Of a stretch of DNA of 64,000 nucleotides, positions 42,069 to 50,592 are shown in pieces (the stretch's first letter is position 1; each line of letters opens with the position of its first letter). The stretch spans positions 620,001-684,000 of the forward strand of contig CAVRTB010000001.1 of NCBI GenBank assembly GCA_963724065.1, written 5' to 3'. Source of the stretch: DASRIA01 sp963724065 (GTDB lineage: Bacteria; Actinomycetota; Thermoleophilia; Solirubrobacterales; JBBDJG01). A program made the position numbers and the translations under genes. The notes beneath the pieces are model-generated. The model worked only from the letters and a program-made list of their open reading frames with translations, searched no databases and was not told where the DNA came from.

Positions 42069-43003
42069 GGGTCTTCCTCGCCGGCGCGACCGGCGTGATC
42101 GGCCAGCGGCTGCTCCCGATGCTCGTCGGGAGCGGTCACGACGTCACGGCGATGACGCGCCGCGAGGACCGGGTGCCCGCGCTGCGCGACGCCGGCGCGA
42201 CCGCGACTGTGGCGGACGTATTCGACGCCGAGGGCGTCCGCACCGCGATCGTGCAGGCGCGCCCCGACGTCGTCCTGCATGAGCTCACCGACCTGCCGCC
42301 CAACCTCGATCCCCGCAAGATGGAGGAGCAGGCCGCGGGCAACGACCGGATCCGTGGCGAGGGCACGCGCAACCTCGTCGCGGCGGCGCTCGCCGCGGGC
42401 GCGCGGCGCGTGGTGGCGCAGAGCATCGCGTTCGCGTACGCGCCCACGGGCGACGCGCCCAAGACCGAGGATCAGCCGCTGTGGGACGACGCCCCGTGGC
42501 CGTGGTCACGCGGCGTCCAGGCGTTGCGCGAGCTCGAGGACACCGTGACCCGCACCGACGGGATAGAGGGGCTCGTGCTGCGATACGGGTTCTTCTACGG
42601 GCCCGGGTCGGGCTACGCGCCGGACGGCCATTTTGCGCGCGAGGTGATGAGGCGCCGCCTGCCGGTCGTCGGCAGGGGAACGGGCACGTTCTCGTTCATC
42701 CACGTGGACGACGCGGCGGCCGCCACCGTCGCCGCGGCCGAGCGCGGCGCTCCCGGCATCTACAACGTGGTGGACGACGATCCGGCGACGATGCGCGAGT
42801 GGGTGCCGGCCTACGCCCAGGCGGTCGGGGCGAAGCCCCCGCGGCGCGTGCCGGTGTGGCTTGCCCGTCTGCTGGCCGGGCGCTACACGGCGAGCATGGC
42901 GACGCAACTGCGCGGGTCCTCGAACGAGAAGGCGAAGGCGGCGCTGGCCTGGCAGCCGCGCTACCCGAGCTGGCGGCAGGGCTTCCGCGCAGGGCTCGGC
43001 TGA
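42065..43003 (+). CDS. NAD-dependent epimerase/dehydratase family protein
   Basis: 312 residues, extended SDR fold. MRVFLAGATGVIGQRLLPML is the glycine-rich NAD(P) motif and DVVLHELTDL follows. GARRVVAQSIAFAYAP lacks the usual YxxxK active-site pair at the expected place, so it may be an atypical NmrA-like or non-catalytic member. FSFIHVDDAAAATVAAAE and AGIYNVVDDDPATMREWVPA are the usual C-terminal substrate parts. Coupled to the DUF4345-like gene. Confidence 0.85.
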   Translation: MRVFLAGATGVIGQRLLPMLVGSGHDVTAMTRREDRVPALRDAGATATVADVFDAEGVRTAIVQARPDVVLHELTDLPPNLDPRKMEEQAAGNDRIRGEGTRNLVAAALAAGARRVVAQSIAFAYAPTGDAPKTEDQPLWDDAPWPWSRGVQALRELEDTVTRTDGIEGLVLRYGFFYGPGSGYAPDGHFAREVMRRRLPVVGRGTGTFSFIHVDDAAAATVAAAERGAPGIYNVVDDDPATMREWVPAYAQAVGAKPPRRVPVWLARLLAGRYTASMATQLRGSSNEKAKAALAWQPRYPSWRQGFRAGLG

Positions 43004-43021
43004 GTCAGGCGCGCGGTCGGG

Positions 43022-44017
43022 TCAAGCGGCGTCGCTGGCGCGGCGCAGCTCGTCCATGCCCTCGGGGATCGAGCGCACCGGCTCGTAGCCGATCTCGCGC
43101 CGCGCGCGCGAGGTGTCGATCGTGCACTCCTGCGCGGAAAGCCAGTAGGCGAGACGGGTGAGAGGAGGGCTGCCGCCGAGGCGCAGCGTGCGCCAGATGC
43201 CTTCCGAGCCCGTTGCCATCGCCCGTGCCAACGGCGCTGGAACGTTGCGCTTGCCCGGCGTCACGCCCTGCGTGCCGAGCAACTCGGTGACGAACTCGCG
43301 GAACACGACCGGCTCGCCGTCGGTGACGAAGTAGACGCCGCCGGCTCGTCCGCGCTGGGCGCCGAGCAGCAGGCCGTGGATGACATTGTCGACGTGCGTG
43401 GTCGAGGTCCGGTGGCGCCCGCCGGCGATCCACGCGAACCGTCCCTTCTCGACCGCGTCGGCGAGGCTCGGGAGGATCGTCGTGTCACCGGCGCCCCACA
43501 CGAGCCGCGGTCGCACGACGACGGTCTCGAGGCCGTCGCGATCGGCGTCGCGGACGACCTGCTCGGCCTGGGCCTTGGTCGCCGAGTAGAGGGCTTTCGA
43601 GTCGGGGCGCAACGGCGCGTCCTCGTTCGCGTTCACGAGCGGCCGGCCCGCCATCAGGGCGGCCTCGGTGCCGACGTGGACGAACCGCCGCACGCTCGCT
43701 GCGCGGCTTGCCTCGACCGCGTTGCGCGTGCCATGAACGTTGGCGCGCTCGAACTCCTCGCGCGTGCCCCATTCGCCGAGGTGCGCCGCCGCGTGGAAGG
43801 TGACGCTGGCGCCCTCGGCGCCGCCTCGCATCGACTCCCGGTCGTCGAGGTCGCCGCGCACCGGCTCCGCGCCCAGGGCAGCCACCTTCGCGGCCGAGCC
43901 CTCCGAGCGCGCGAGCGCGCGGACCCGCCAGCCGTCCGCGACCAGTCGCTGCACGAGACGCCCGCCGATGAAGCCGGACCCGCCCGTGACGAATGCGGTG
44001 CGCGCCTGTCCCTCCAT
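43022..44017 (-). CDS. NAD-dependent 3-beta-HSD-like epimerase/dehydrogenase
   Basis: 331 residues from ATG 44017. TAFVTGGSGFIGGRLVQRLV is the cofactor motif, YSATKAQAEQVV supplies the catalytic Tyr and Lys, VVVRPRLVWGAGDTTILP and STTHVDNVIHGLLLGAQRG follow. Similar to sterol/hopanoid 3-beta-hydroxysteroid dehydrogenases (HSD branch of extended SDRs). Its ATG overlaps the TGA of a 50-aa gene by one base (TGATG), so the two are coupled. Convergent with the epimerase at 42065. Confidence 0.85.
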   Translation of the reverse strand: MEGQARTAFVTGGSGFIGGRLVQRLVADGWRVRALARSEGSAAKVAALGAEPVRGDLDDRESMRGGAEGASVTFHAAAHLGEWGTREEFERANVHGTRNAVEASRAASVRRFVHVGTEAALMAGRPLVNANEDAPLRPDSKALYSATKAQAEQVVRDADRDGLETVVVRPRLVWGAGDTTILPSLADAVEKGRFAWIAGGRHRTSTTHVDNVIHGLLLGAQRGRAGGVYFVTDGEPVVFREFVTELLGTQGVTPGKRNVPAPLARAMATGSEGIWRTLRLGGSPPLTRLAYWLSAQECTIDTSRARREIGYEPVRSIPEGMDELRRASDAA

Positions 44018-44169
44018 CACCAAGGCGCGTCCTTCCCCGCCAGCCGGCGGCCCCAGTAATGCACGGAGGCGATCCCGAGATCGAGCGCGAACGCGGTCAG
44101 GCGCCCTGCCGACCCGGTGAGGAACCTCGTCGCGGCCCGGCCCATGGCGCGCTGCCGACCATCCGTCAT
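44017..44169 (-). CDS. 50-aa basic protein coupled to the SDR gene
   Basis: ATG 44169 to TGA 44017: MTDGRQRAMGRAATRFLTGS, AGRLTAFALDLGIASVHYWG, RRLAGKDAPW. Arg-rich with one amphipathic stretch. The TGATG junction with the SDR start argues it is genuinely translated. No family is recognised; it may be a small accessory subunit or an upstream coupling peptide. Confidence 0.5.
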   Translation of the reverse strand: MTDGRQRAMGRAATRFLTGSAGRLTAFALDLGIASVHYWGRRLAGKDAPW

Positions 44170-44214
44170 CGGTTGCAGCCTAGATGAACACCTACCCGTG
44201 GGCGCGGCTCGGAC

Positions 44215-45036
44215 TCAACCCCCGCCTGTGCGCTCCGCGAGCGCCGCGCGAACGGCGCGACCGTAGGGCACCAAGCCCTCGTCGGCCTCCGCTTCGAGAA
44301 TGCGGTCCCGCTCCTCCGCCGACTCGGGACTCGGGATCAGTACGCCGGAGTGGGCGCGTGGCAGGGTGATCTTGCGCCGGCGTTCCTGCTTGGAGCGGGT
44401 GAAGTAGTGGTTGATCCGCAGAAGCTCTACCGAGACCTGCTCGGTTTTCTCGCCACGCGCGTCCTGGAAGTTCTCGTCCACGGCCTTCACCCGGTCCCCG
44501 TAGTGAAAGAAGTGGGGCACCGTGCCGATCGCGACCGTGCGCGCCGGATCGACGATGCTCTTGACGATCCTGTGCCGCGGCGCATCCAGCGGCGCGCGGC
44601 GCGTGTAGTTCTCGACGACAAGGCCGGGTGGCGGTGTCTGGTGCCCCGAGGTACCGAAGAAGATGCAGTTCACGACGACGCCCCGGTATTCCTCGAAGTC
44701 CCGCAGCACGTCGGGGAGCGGGCGGCCCGTAGGCGAGAAGAGGAACTCGTCCAGGTCGATGAACGCGATCCACCGTGACGCGTCGCGATGGTGCTCGACG
44801 CAATGCTGGTACGCCTCGAGCTGGCCCGGGAACATCGGCCAGTCCTGCCACACCACGATGCCGTCCTCGATGTACGGCGCGAGCACCTCGAGGTGGTTGT
44901 CGGTGCTCTGGTTGTTGTAGAGGAAGAAGCGTTCGACGCCGACGAGCCGGTGGAACTCGAGCCACTCCTCGATGTAGTCAGCCTCGTTGCGATAGATGGC
45001 GCAGATCGAGAGGTAGGCGCGCTCTCTATCCTTCAT
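44215..45036 (-). CDS. GT92-like glycosyltransferase, second copy
   Basis: 273 residues, paralogue of 36854-37741: AYLSICAIYRNEADYIEEWL, FFLYNNQSTDNHLEVLAPYI and the metal motif RWIAFIDLDEFLFSPTG, then VNCIFFGTSGHQTPPPGLVV and LLRINHYFTRSKQERRRK. Start ATG 45036. It sits 44 bp from the divergent trigger-factor gene, so promoters of the two overlap. Acceptor unknown. Confidence 0.85.
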   Translation of the reverse strand: MKDRERAYLSICAIYRNEADYIEEWLEFHRLVGVERFFLYNNQSTDNHLEVLAPYIEDGIVVWQDWPMFPGQLEAYQHCVEHHRDASRWIAFIDLDEFLFSPTGRPLPDVLRDFEEYRGVVVNCIFFGTSGHQTPPPGLVVENYTRRAPLDAPRHRIVKSIVDPARTVAIGTVPHFFHYGDRVKAVDENFQDARGEKTEQVSVELLRINHYFTRSKQERRRKITLPRAHSGVLIPSPESAEERDRILEAEADEGLVPYGRAVRAALAERTGGG

Positions 45037-45080
45037 CGCCGCGAGTCTAACCATTCCCCAAACGCCTGGATCGAGCCTGA

Positions 45081-46493
45081 ATGACAGTGAAGACGACCAT
45101 CACCGAGCTACCGGACTCCCGCGTGCGCCTCGATGCCGAGGTGCCGGGCGAAGAGATCGAGTCGCGCCTTCAACGCACCGCCGCGCAACTTGGCCGCGAC
45201 CTGCGCATCCCCGGTTTCCGCAAGGGCAAGGTCCCGGCGCCGATGGTGATCCAGCGGATCGGCCGCGAGGCCGTGCTCGAGCAGGCCGTCAGGGATTCGC
45301 TTCCCGAGTGGTACGAGGAGGCGATCGTGCGCTCGGGCGTCTCGACCGTCGGCGACCCGCAGCTCAACATGGAGGACCTGCCCTCGGCCGGCGAGGCGCT
45401 CAGCTTCTCGATCGAGGTCGGGGTGACCCCGCGGGCCAAGCTCGGCGACTACAAGGGGCTCGAGGTCGGCAAGCGCTCCCCGGAGGTCCCCGACGACGCG
45501 GTCCGCAACGAGGTCGATCGGCTGCGCGAGACATTCGGGCGGCTCGACAGCGTCGACCGGCCCGCACAGCAGGGCGACCACCTCGTGATGGACTTCACCG
45601 GCCGCGTCGACGGCGAGTCCTTTCAGGGCGGCGAGGCACGCGACTACATGCTCGAGATCGGCGGCGGGCGGTTGATCGAGGGCTTCGAGGAGCAGCTCGT
45701 CGGCGCCCGGGCGGGGGAGCAACGCACCGTCGCGGTCACCTTCCCCGGCGAGTATCACGCGGAGGAGCTGCAGGGGCGCGAGGCCGCCTTCGACGTCCAG
45801 GTGAAGGACGTCAAGGAGAAGCGGCTGCCGGAGCTCGATGACGACTTCGCGTCCGAGGCGAGCGAGTTCGACACGCTCGACGAGCTGCGGGCCGACATCG
45901 CCCACAAGCTCGAGCACGCCCAGGAGCACGCGATCGAGGACGAGTTCCGCCAGGCCGCGGTCGACGCAGCGGTCGGCGAGGCGGACCTCGACATCCCGGA
46001 CGAGCTCGTGACGGCCCGCGCCGAGGAGATGTGGGAGCGCACCGAGCGTGTGCTGAGCGCGCAGGGCATCGACGCGGACGCGTACGCGCAGGCCTCGGGC
46101 CGCACGCGTGAGGAGATGATCGAGGAGGCCAAGGAGGACGCGCGCCAGGCACTCGGTCGCGAGAGCGTCCTCGAGGCAGTCGCCGACGCGGAGGGGATCG
46201 AGATCTCCGACGAGGACCTGCTCGAGGCGCTCCAGGCGACCGCCGAGCGCGAGGACACCGAGCCCGCGAAATTGCTCGAGCAGCTGAAGGACAGCGGGCG
46301 CGACCTACCGGTCCGCAAAGAGCTGCGCCTGCGCCGGGCGGTGGATGCGATCGCCGAAAGCGCCCAGCCGATCGACCCCGGCCAGGCGAAGGCTCGCGAC
46401 GAGATCTGGACGCCCGAGAAGGAGCAGAAGGGCGAGGGCTCCTCGCAGCTGTGGACGCCCGGCGCCGGTGATCCACCCGGGCAGAAGGGCTGA
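45081..46493 (+). CDS. tig: trigger factor
   Basis: 470 residues with the three standard domains: ribosome-docking N-terminal part with signature GFRKGKVPAPMVIQRIG, FKBP-type PPIase domain about 150-245 (GDHLVMDFTGRVDGESFQGG, GSRLIEGFEEQLVGARAG-like loop), and long helical chaperone arms. The C-terminal 40 residues are an acidic/Lys-rich extension (IWTPEKEQKGEGSSQLWTPG). It folds nascent chains at the exit tunnel; tig-clpP-clpX is the normal bacterial order. Confidence 0.95.
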   Translation: MTVKTTITELPDSRVRLDAEVPGEEIESRLQRTAAQLGRDLRIPGFRKGKVPAPMVIQRIGREAVLEQAVRDSLPEWYEEAIVRSGVSTVGDPQLNMEDLPSAGEALSFSIEVGVTPRAKLGDYKGLEVGKRSPEVPDDAVRNEVDRLRETFGRLDSVDRPAQQGDHLVMDFTGRVDGESFQGGEARDYMLEIGGGRLIEGFEEQLVGARAGEQRTVAVTFPGEYHAEELQGREAAFDVQVKDVKEKRLPELDDDFASEASEFDTLDELRADIAHKLEHAQEHAIEDEFRQAAVDAAVGEADLDIPDELVTARAEEMWERTERVLSAQGIDADAYAQASGRTREEMIEEAKEDARQALGRESVLEAVADAEGIEISDEDLLEALQATAEREDTEPAKLLEQLKDSGRDLPVRKELRLRRAVDAIAESAQPIDPGQAKARDEIWTPEKEQKGEGSSQLWTPGAGDPPGQKG

Positions 46494-46715
46494 CGTCGCG
46501 CCCAGCGTGGATCGCGTGGGCAGGATCACGCGCCTCGCCACGGAAACTACCGGCGTGGCAAGCGCACCAGAAACTTCGCCGAGACGGCCTATGAGAGCCC
46601 TCCGGACCCTGGCGGGAGGCGGAATTCCCATTGCTAGAATCGCCGCACGGCGGCGGTATCCGGACGCTCCAGAAAAGCCAAGCAACGTCCAGGCGCGAGG
46701 CGCCGGAAAGGCCAC

Positions 46716-47300
46716 ATGAGCCCACTAGTTCCAATGGTCGTCGAGCAGACCTCCCGCGGGGAGCGCGCCTTCGACATCTACTCGCGCCTACTCAACGAGC
46801 GCATCGTCTTCCTCGGCACACCCGTCTCGGAGGACATCGCCAACCTGATCGTGGCTCAGCTCCTGCACCTGGAGTCCGAGGACCCCGACAAGGACATCAG
46901 CCTCTACGTCAACTCGCCGGGCGGCAGCGTCTACGCCGGCCTCGCGATCTACGACACGATGCAGTTCATCAAGCCCGATGTGCAGACCATCTGCGTCGGT
47001 GTGGCGATGAGCATGGGCGCGCTGTTGCTCGCGGCCGGCGCCGCGGGCAAGCGGATGGCGCTCCCGAACGCCAAGATCCTGATCCACCAGGTGTCGGGCG
47101 GGTTCTCCGGTCAAGCCGCCGACATCGAGATCCACGCCCGCGAGATCATCGACATCCGGCGCAAGCTGGACGAGATCATCGCGAAGCACACGGGGCAGCC
47201 GCTCGAGAAGGTCTCCCAGGACACCGACCGCGACTACTTCATGAGTGCCGACGAGGCCCAGGAGTACAACATCATCGATCGGGTCATCAGCGAGCATTAG
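46716..47300 (+). CDS. clpP: ATP-dependent Clp protease proteolytic subunit
   Basis: 194 residues. Catalytic triad Ser99 (GVAMSMGALLLA), His124 (ILIHQVSGG) and Asp173 (TDRDYFMS), with YVNSPGGSVYAGLAIYDTM before it. Forms the tetradecameric chamber fed by ClpX. 222 bp lie between tig and clpP; TAGAAT at 46634 could be a -10 box, but I see no good -35, so the promoter is not called. Confidence 0.96.
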   Translation: MSPLVPMVVEQTSRGERAFDIYSRLLNERIVFLGTPVSEDIANLIVAQLLHLESEDPDKDISLYVNSPGGSVYAGLAIYDTMQFIKPDVQTICVGVAMSMGALLLAAGAAGKRMALPNAKILIHQVSGGFSGQAADIEIHAREIIDIRRKLDEIIAKHTGQPLEKVSQDTDRDYFMSADEAQEYNIIDRVISEH

Positions 47301-47328
47301 ATGCCTGGTCCCACGACCACGCACGCAC

Positions 47329-47484
47329 GGATGACGCGTCATCCCTTCGGTGGATCTGCGTCCTCGGGTTCGCCCATGCAACCAGCATGGGCTTCACCCT
47401 GCGTCCTTGCCCACCTCGGCCTGACGCGCCCCCGTGCGCACGTCGCCGCGGAACCAGCCATCTAGAGCGCGACACAGCGCGCTC
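47329..47484. other. three hairpins in the clpP-clpX spacer
   Basis: In 203 bp there are GGATGACG/CGTCATCC (a perfect 16-bp palindrome at 47329-47344), CCCATGC-AACCA-GCATGGG (47373-47391) and GAGCGCG/CGCGCTC around six bases (47465-47484). None is followed by a T-run. They may tune clpX expression or stabilise mRNA. I see no gene here. Confidence 0.5.
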
Positions 47485-47503
47485 CAGGCCCTAACCTGAA
47501 CAC

Positions 47504-48820
47504 GTGACCCGACCGACCGACTCAAACGAACAGCTCCTCTGCAGCTTCTGCGGCAAGTCGCAGCGGCAGGTGAAGAAGCTGATCGCCGGCCCGGGCGTCT
47601 ACATCTGCGACGAGTGCATCGATCTCTGCAACGAGATCATCGACGAGGAGCTCGCCACGACGCCGACGTTCGACGGCGAGAGCCTCCCGAAGCCGAAGGA
47701 GATCGACGCGGTCCTGAACGAGTACGTGGTGGGGCAGGAGAAGGCCAAGCGCACGTTGTCGGTCGCGGTCTACAACCACTACAAGCGCATCCAGATCGCG
47801 CGTACCGAAGAGGACGCGGAGGTCGAGCTCCAGAAGTCGAACATCCTGCTGCTCGGCCCGACCGGTTGCGGCAAGACGCTGCTCGCGCAGACGCTCGCGC
47901 GGATCCTCAACGTGCCGTTCGCGATCGCCGACGCGACCGCCTTGACCGAGGCCGGCTACGTCGGGGAGGACGTCGAGAACATTCTGCTGAAGCTGATCCA
48001 GGCCGCCGACTACGACGTCAAGAAGGCGGAGACCGGGATCATCTACATCGACGAGGTCGACAAGATCGCGCGCAAGGCCGACAACCCGTCGATCACGCGC
48101 GACGTGTCGGGCGAGGGCGTGCAGCAGGCGCTGCTGAAGATCCTCGAGGGAACGCTGGCCTCGGTGCCGCCCCAGGGCGGGCGCAAGCATCCGCATCAGG
48201 AGTTCCTCACGATCGACACGACGAACATCCTTTTCATCTGCGGCGGGGCGTTCGCCGACCTCGACCGGGTGATCGAGCGGCGCATCGGCAGTCGCGGGGT
48301 GGGCTTCAGCGCGGCGATCGACTCGCACAAGAACAAGGACACCGGCAAGGTGTTCGAGGCGGTGCTGCCCGAGGACCTCATGCACTACGGGCTGATCCCC
48401 GAGTTCGTCGGCCGGCTGCCGGTGATCTCCGCGATCCACCAGCTCTCGCGCGAGGACCTGATCCGGATTCTCGAGGAGCCGCGCAACGCGCTCGTCAAGC
48501 AGTTCCAGCGCTTCTTCAGCTTTGACGGCATCGAGCTGCACTTCGCCGACGACGCGCTCGGCTCGATCGCCGACAAGGCGCTCGAGCGCGACACCGGCGC
48601 GCGCGGCCTGCGCTCGATCCTCGAGGAGATACTGCTCGAGGTGCAGTTCGAGCTTCCATCGCGCGGCGACGTCACGAAGTGCGTCGTGACGAAGGAGACC
48701 GTCGAGAAGAACCTCAAGCCGACGCTCGTCACCGAGGGCGCCAAGGCGGCCCAGTCGCGCAAGCGCGCGGCGGCCCAGGCGCGCGCGGCCGAAGCCGAGC
48801 TCGGCGAGCGCTCCGCGTAG
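47504..48820 (+). CDS. clpX: ATP-dependent Clp protease ATP-binding subunit ClpX
   Basis: 438 residues from a GTG start. N-terminal four-cysteine zinc domain (Cys13, 16, 35, 38), Walker A LLGPTGCGKTLLAQTLAR, Walker B IIYIDEVDKIARK, pore loop region and RGLRSILEE sensor II. It unfolds substrates for ClpP. The C-terminus has an Ala/Arg-rich tail (AKAAQSRKRAAAQARAAEAE) that is longer than in E. coli. Confidence 0.96.
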   Translation: MTRPTDSNEQLLCSFCGKSQRQVKKLIAGPGVYICDECIDLCNEIIDEELATTPTFDGESLPKPKEIDAVLNEYVVGQEKAKRTLSVAVYNHYKRIQIARTEEDAEVELQKSNILLLGPTGCGKTLLAQTLARILNVPFAIADATALTEAGYVGEDVENILLKLIQAADYDVKKAETGIIYIDEVDKIARKADNPSITRDVSGEGVQQALLKILEGTLASVPPQGGRKHPHQEFLTIDTTNILFICGGAFADLDRVIERRIGSRGVGFSAAIDSHKNKDTGKVFEAVLPEDLMHYGLIPEFVGRLPVISAIHQLSREDLIRILEEPRNALVKQFQRFFSFDGIELHFADDALGSIADKALERDTGARGLRSILEEILLEVQFELPSRGDVTKCVVTKETVEKNLKPTLVTEGAKAAQSRKRAAAQARAAEAELGERSA

Positions 48821-48849
48821 CCGCAGCGGCTCGGCCTCCGCAACCCCGA

Positions 48850-48894
48850 GGTGCGCGGTTTGACCCACCTCTGGCGTTGGCGATCTGTCTCACC
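48850..48894. repeat. 45-bp direct repeat, left copy
   Basis: Perfect 45-bp copy of 49785-49829, beginning GGTGCGCGG and ending CTGTCTCACC. It contains the last codons and TGA stop of the AbiEi/DUF559-like gene on the minus strand (the stop overlaps a GTG within the repeat). Confidence 0.9.
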
Positions 48895-49828
48895 TTGCGC
48901 TGAGGCGTCGGCGTAGGGCTGCGATCACCCGTGCCCGCTCGTGCAGGATCTGACGCCAAGTGAGACGGATCACGTGCCAGTTCGCCAACTCGAGCTCGAG
49001 GTCGCGAGCGCGGTCGCGATGAAATGCGATCGCGTGCCCGTGCGTAGCGCCCCCGTCAGTCTCGACGACCACGCGCTGGGCCGGCCAGTGAAAGTCGACC
49101 TGCAGCCCGCCGATCTGTCCGTTGATCACCGGGTGGGGAAGCCCGCTGTCGCGAATCAGCTCGAGCAGGCGGCGCTCGATCTCGACTGCCGTGGGAGGCG
49201 GCTCGTCGGGCAGGTCGGAAAGCGCGCTCCGGAGCATCCTGATGCCGCGGCGACCGTTGGACCGCTCGAGCACGGCATCGAGCGCGACGCGGTCGAACAG
49301 GTTCAGCTCGAGCGACCGCTCGAGCGCGCGCCTGACCTCTCGCGGGTATCGCACCACTGCTGCCAGGTCGACAAGCGTGCGGGCGGGAGTGGTGCAGCGA
49401 ATGCCCTCCTCATCCGTCACCTCGCTGTCCGGCAGCCAGCGCGTGACGTGCACCGTGATGCCACGATGCCGGCGGCCGCCCCGGCGGGCCACCAGCACCT
49501 CGACCGGGCCTGACGGCGTCCCGCGCAGGCCCCAGAGCCTGGCGGCCGACATGTGGCTGAGGATGGCGTCGTCGCCGCACGCGAGAACGGCCGCCATGTA
49601 TCGGGCGCGCGGCCCAAGCGCGGCGTGGCCGACCGCGTAGACACCGGGATGCAAGGGGTGCAGTCGCCCCGCGGCGATGCGATGATCGACCGCGCGCCCG
49701 GTGAAGCCGGCCGCGAGGAGTTGCTGCCGGCTCACGATGCCGTGCTGCCGGGTCGCCAACCTCGCAACTCCGTTGTCGGCGGCGGGTGCGCGGTTTGACC
49801 CACCTCTGGCGTTGGCGATCTGTCTCAC
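48890..49828 (-). CDS. AbiEi-like N-terminal domain plus DUF559 endonuclease-fold protein
   Basis: About 312 residues. Residues about 25-110 match the AbiEi-antitoxin-like winged-helix start (LATRQHGIVSRQQLLAAGFT, IAAGRLHPLHPGVYAVGHAA). About 215-312 has a DUF559/Vsr-like PD-(D/E)XK layout (GLQVDFHWPAQRVVVETDGG, HRDRARDLELELANWHVIRL, TWRQILHERARVIAALRRRL). The start is uncertain: GTG 49828, inside the right 45-bp repeat, is used. Common as single genes in Actinobacteria; no toxin partner is adjacent. The flanking repeats suggest a mobile cassette. Confidence 0.7.
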   Translation of the reverse strand: MRQIANARGGSNRAPAADNGVARLATRQHGIVSRQQLLAAGFTGRAVDHRIAAGRLHPLHPGVYAVGHAALGPRARYMAAVLACGDDAILSHMSAARLWGLRGTPSGPVEVLVARRGGRRHRGITVHVTRWLPDSEVTDEEGIRCTTPARTLVDLAAVVRYPREVRRALERSLELNLFDRVALDAVLERSNGRRGIRMLRSALSDLPDEPPPTAVEIERRLLELIRDSGLPHPVINGQIGGLQVDFHWPAQRVVVETDGGATHGHAIAFHRDRARDLELELANWHVIRLTWRQILHERARVIAALRRRLSAR

Positions 49829-49829
49829 C
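49785..49829. repeat. 45-bp direct repeat, right copy
   Basis: Identical to 48850-48894. It overlies the probable start of the enclosed gene; the minus strand reads VRQIANARGGSNRAP across it. The two copies bracket almost exactly one gene. Confidence 0.9.
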
Positions 49830-49884
49830 CACCGAAGGGTGGCGGGGAGCGCGTGACGTGGGGTGCGCGGCGTGTGCGTGAAGG

Positions 49885-50496
49885 CTACACGGAGGTGTAG
49901 AGCGCGCGGACCCAGATGGTCCAGAGCGCGTCGACTACCTTCGCGGCGGGTTGCCGGGGGCGGCGGCCGAGACACTCCAGGAGGTAGCGCTCGGTCATCC
50001 ACACGAGTGCCGCCGAGGTCGCGCGCGCGTCGAGGCCCGCCGTAGCGCCGGACCCGATGTCACGCTCGATGCTCGCGGTGGTCGCGTCGACGAAGCGGTT
50101 GATCAGGCCGTGGTAGACGCGATCGACCTCCGGGTCATGGCCCGATGCGTCCGCGATCGCCCGCAGCACCAGTCCGTGCTGCATGTATACGGCGGCGAGC
50201 CCGGAAAGCGCGTCGCGGATGTCGCTGCGAGGGTCGCCCGTGCCCCGGAGCCAGCGGTTCGCCTGCTCGAACAGCTCGCCCCCGATCCCCTCGACGAGCC
50301 GCACCGCGAGATGGTGGCGATCGCGGAAGTACACGTAGAAGGACGGGCGTGACAGGGTGGTGCGGGCCATCACCTCGTCGATCGTCAGCTCGCGAAAAGG
50401 CCGCTCACTAAGGAAGGATTCCGCGGCTTCGAGGATCTCGCGCTCGGCCGACTCGGGCGTGCGGCGGCGGCGTTTTGTCTGGAGGGTCGAAGACAT
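49885..50496 (-). CDS. TetR-family regulator of the monooxygenase operon
   Basis: 203 residues. HTH region ILEAAESFLSERPFRELTID, then EVMARTTLSRPSFYVYFRDR is a standard TetR DNA-binding domain; the C-terminal ligand domain includes EANRWLRGTGDPRS-type and WMTERYLLECLGRRP helices. Divergent from the di-iron monooxygenase genes (97 bp between starts) with a perfect palindrome between them, so it probably represses that operon until substrate or product binds. Confidence 0.9.
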   Translation of the reverse strand: MSSTLQTKRRRRTPESAEREILEAAESFLSERPFRELTIDEVMARTTLSRPSFYVYFRDRHHLAVRLVEGIGGELFEQANRWLRGTGDPRSDIRDALSGLAAVYMQHGLVLRAIADASGHDPEVDRVYHGLINRFVDATTASIERDIGSGATAGLDARATSAALVWMTERYLLECLGRRPRQPAAKVVDALWTIWVRALYTSV

Positions 50497-50505
50497 GCAG
50501 AATCC

Positions 50506-50528
50506 GTTATTGACTCGACGTCAATAAC
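50506..50528. promoter_or_regulatory. palindromic TetR operator
   Basis: GTTATTGAC and GTCAATAAC arms, nine bases each and perfectly complementary, flank the centre TCGAC. It begins 9 bp upstream of the TetR start codon and 64 bp before the monooxygenase start, the typical place for a TetR site controlling both directions. Confidence 0.75.
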
Positions 50529-50592
50529 CCTATATGTTCGCGCCTGGTTACGCAATTGCCGCTGGCTCGGTCGATCGCCGCGAGGAGGCCCC

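Noticed and set aside
46634..46639. TAGAAT as clpP -10 box
   Set aside because: No acceptable -35 element at the right spacing.
46590..46719. Short frame between tig and clpP (MRALRTLAGGGIPIARIA)
   Set aside because: No ribosome site or family likeness, and it overlaps the clpP start; probably spurious.
48890..49828. AbiEi/AbiEii toxin-antitoxin system
   Set aside because: Only the AbiEi-like domain is present and no nucleotidyltransferase toxin is encoded nearby.
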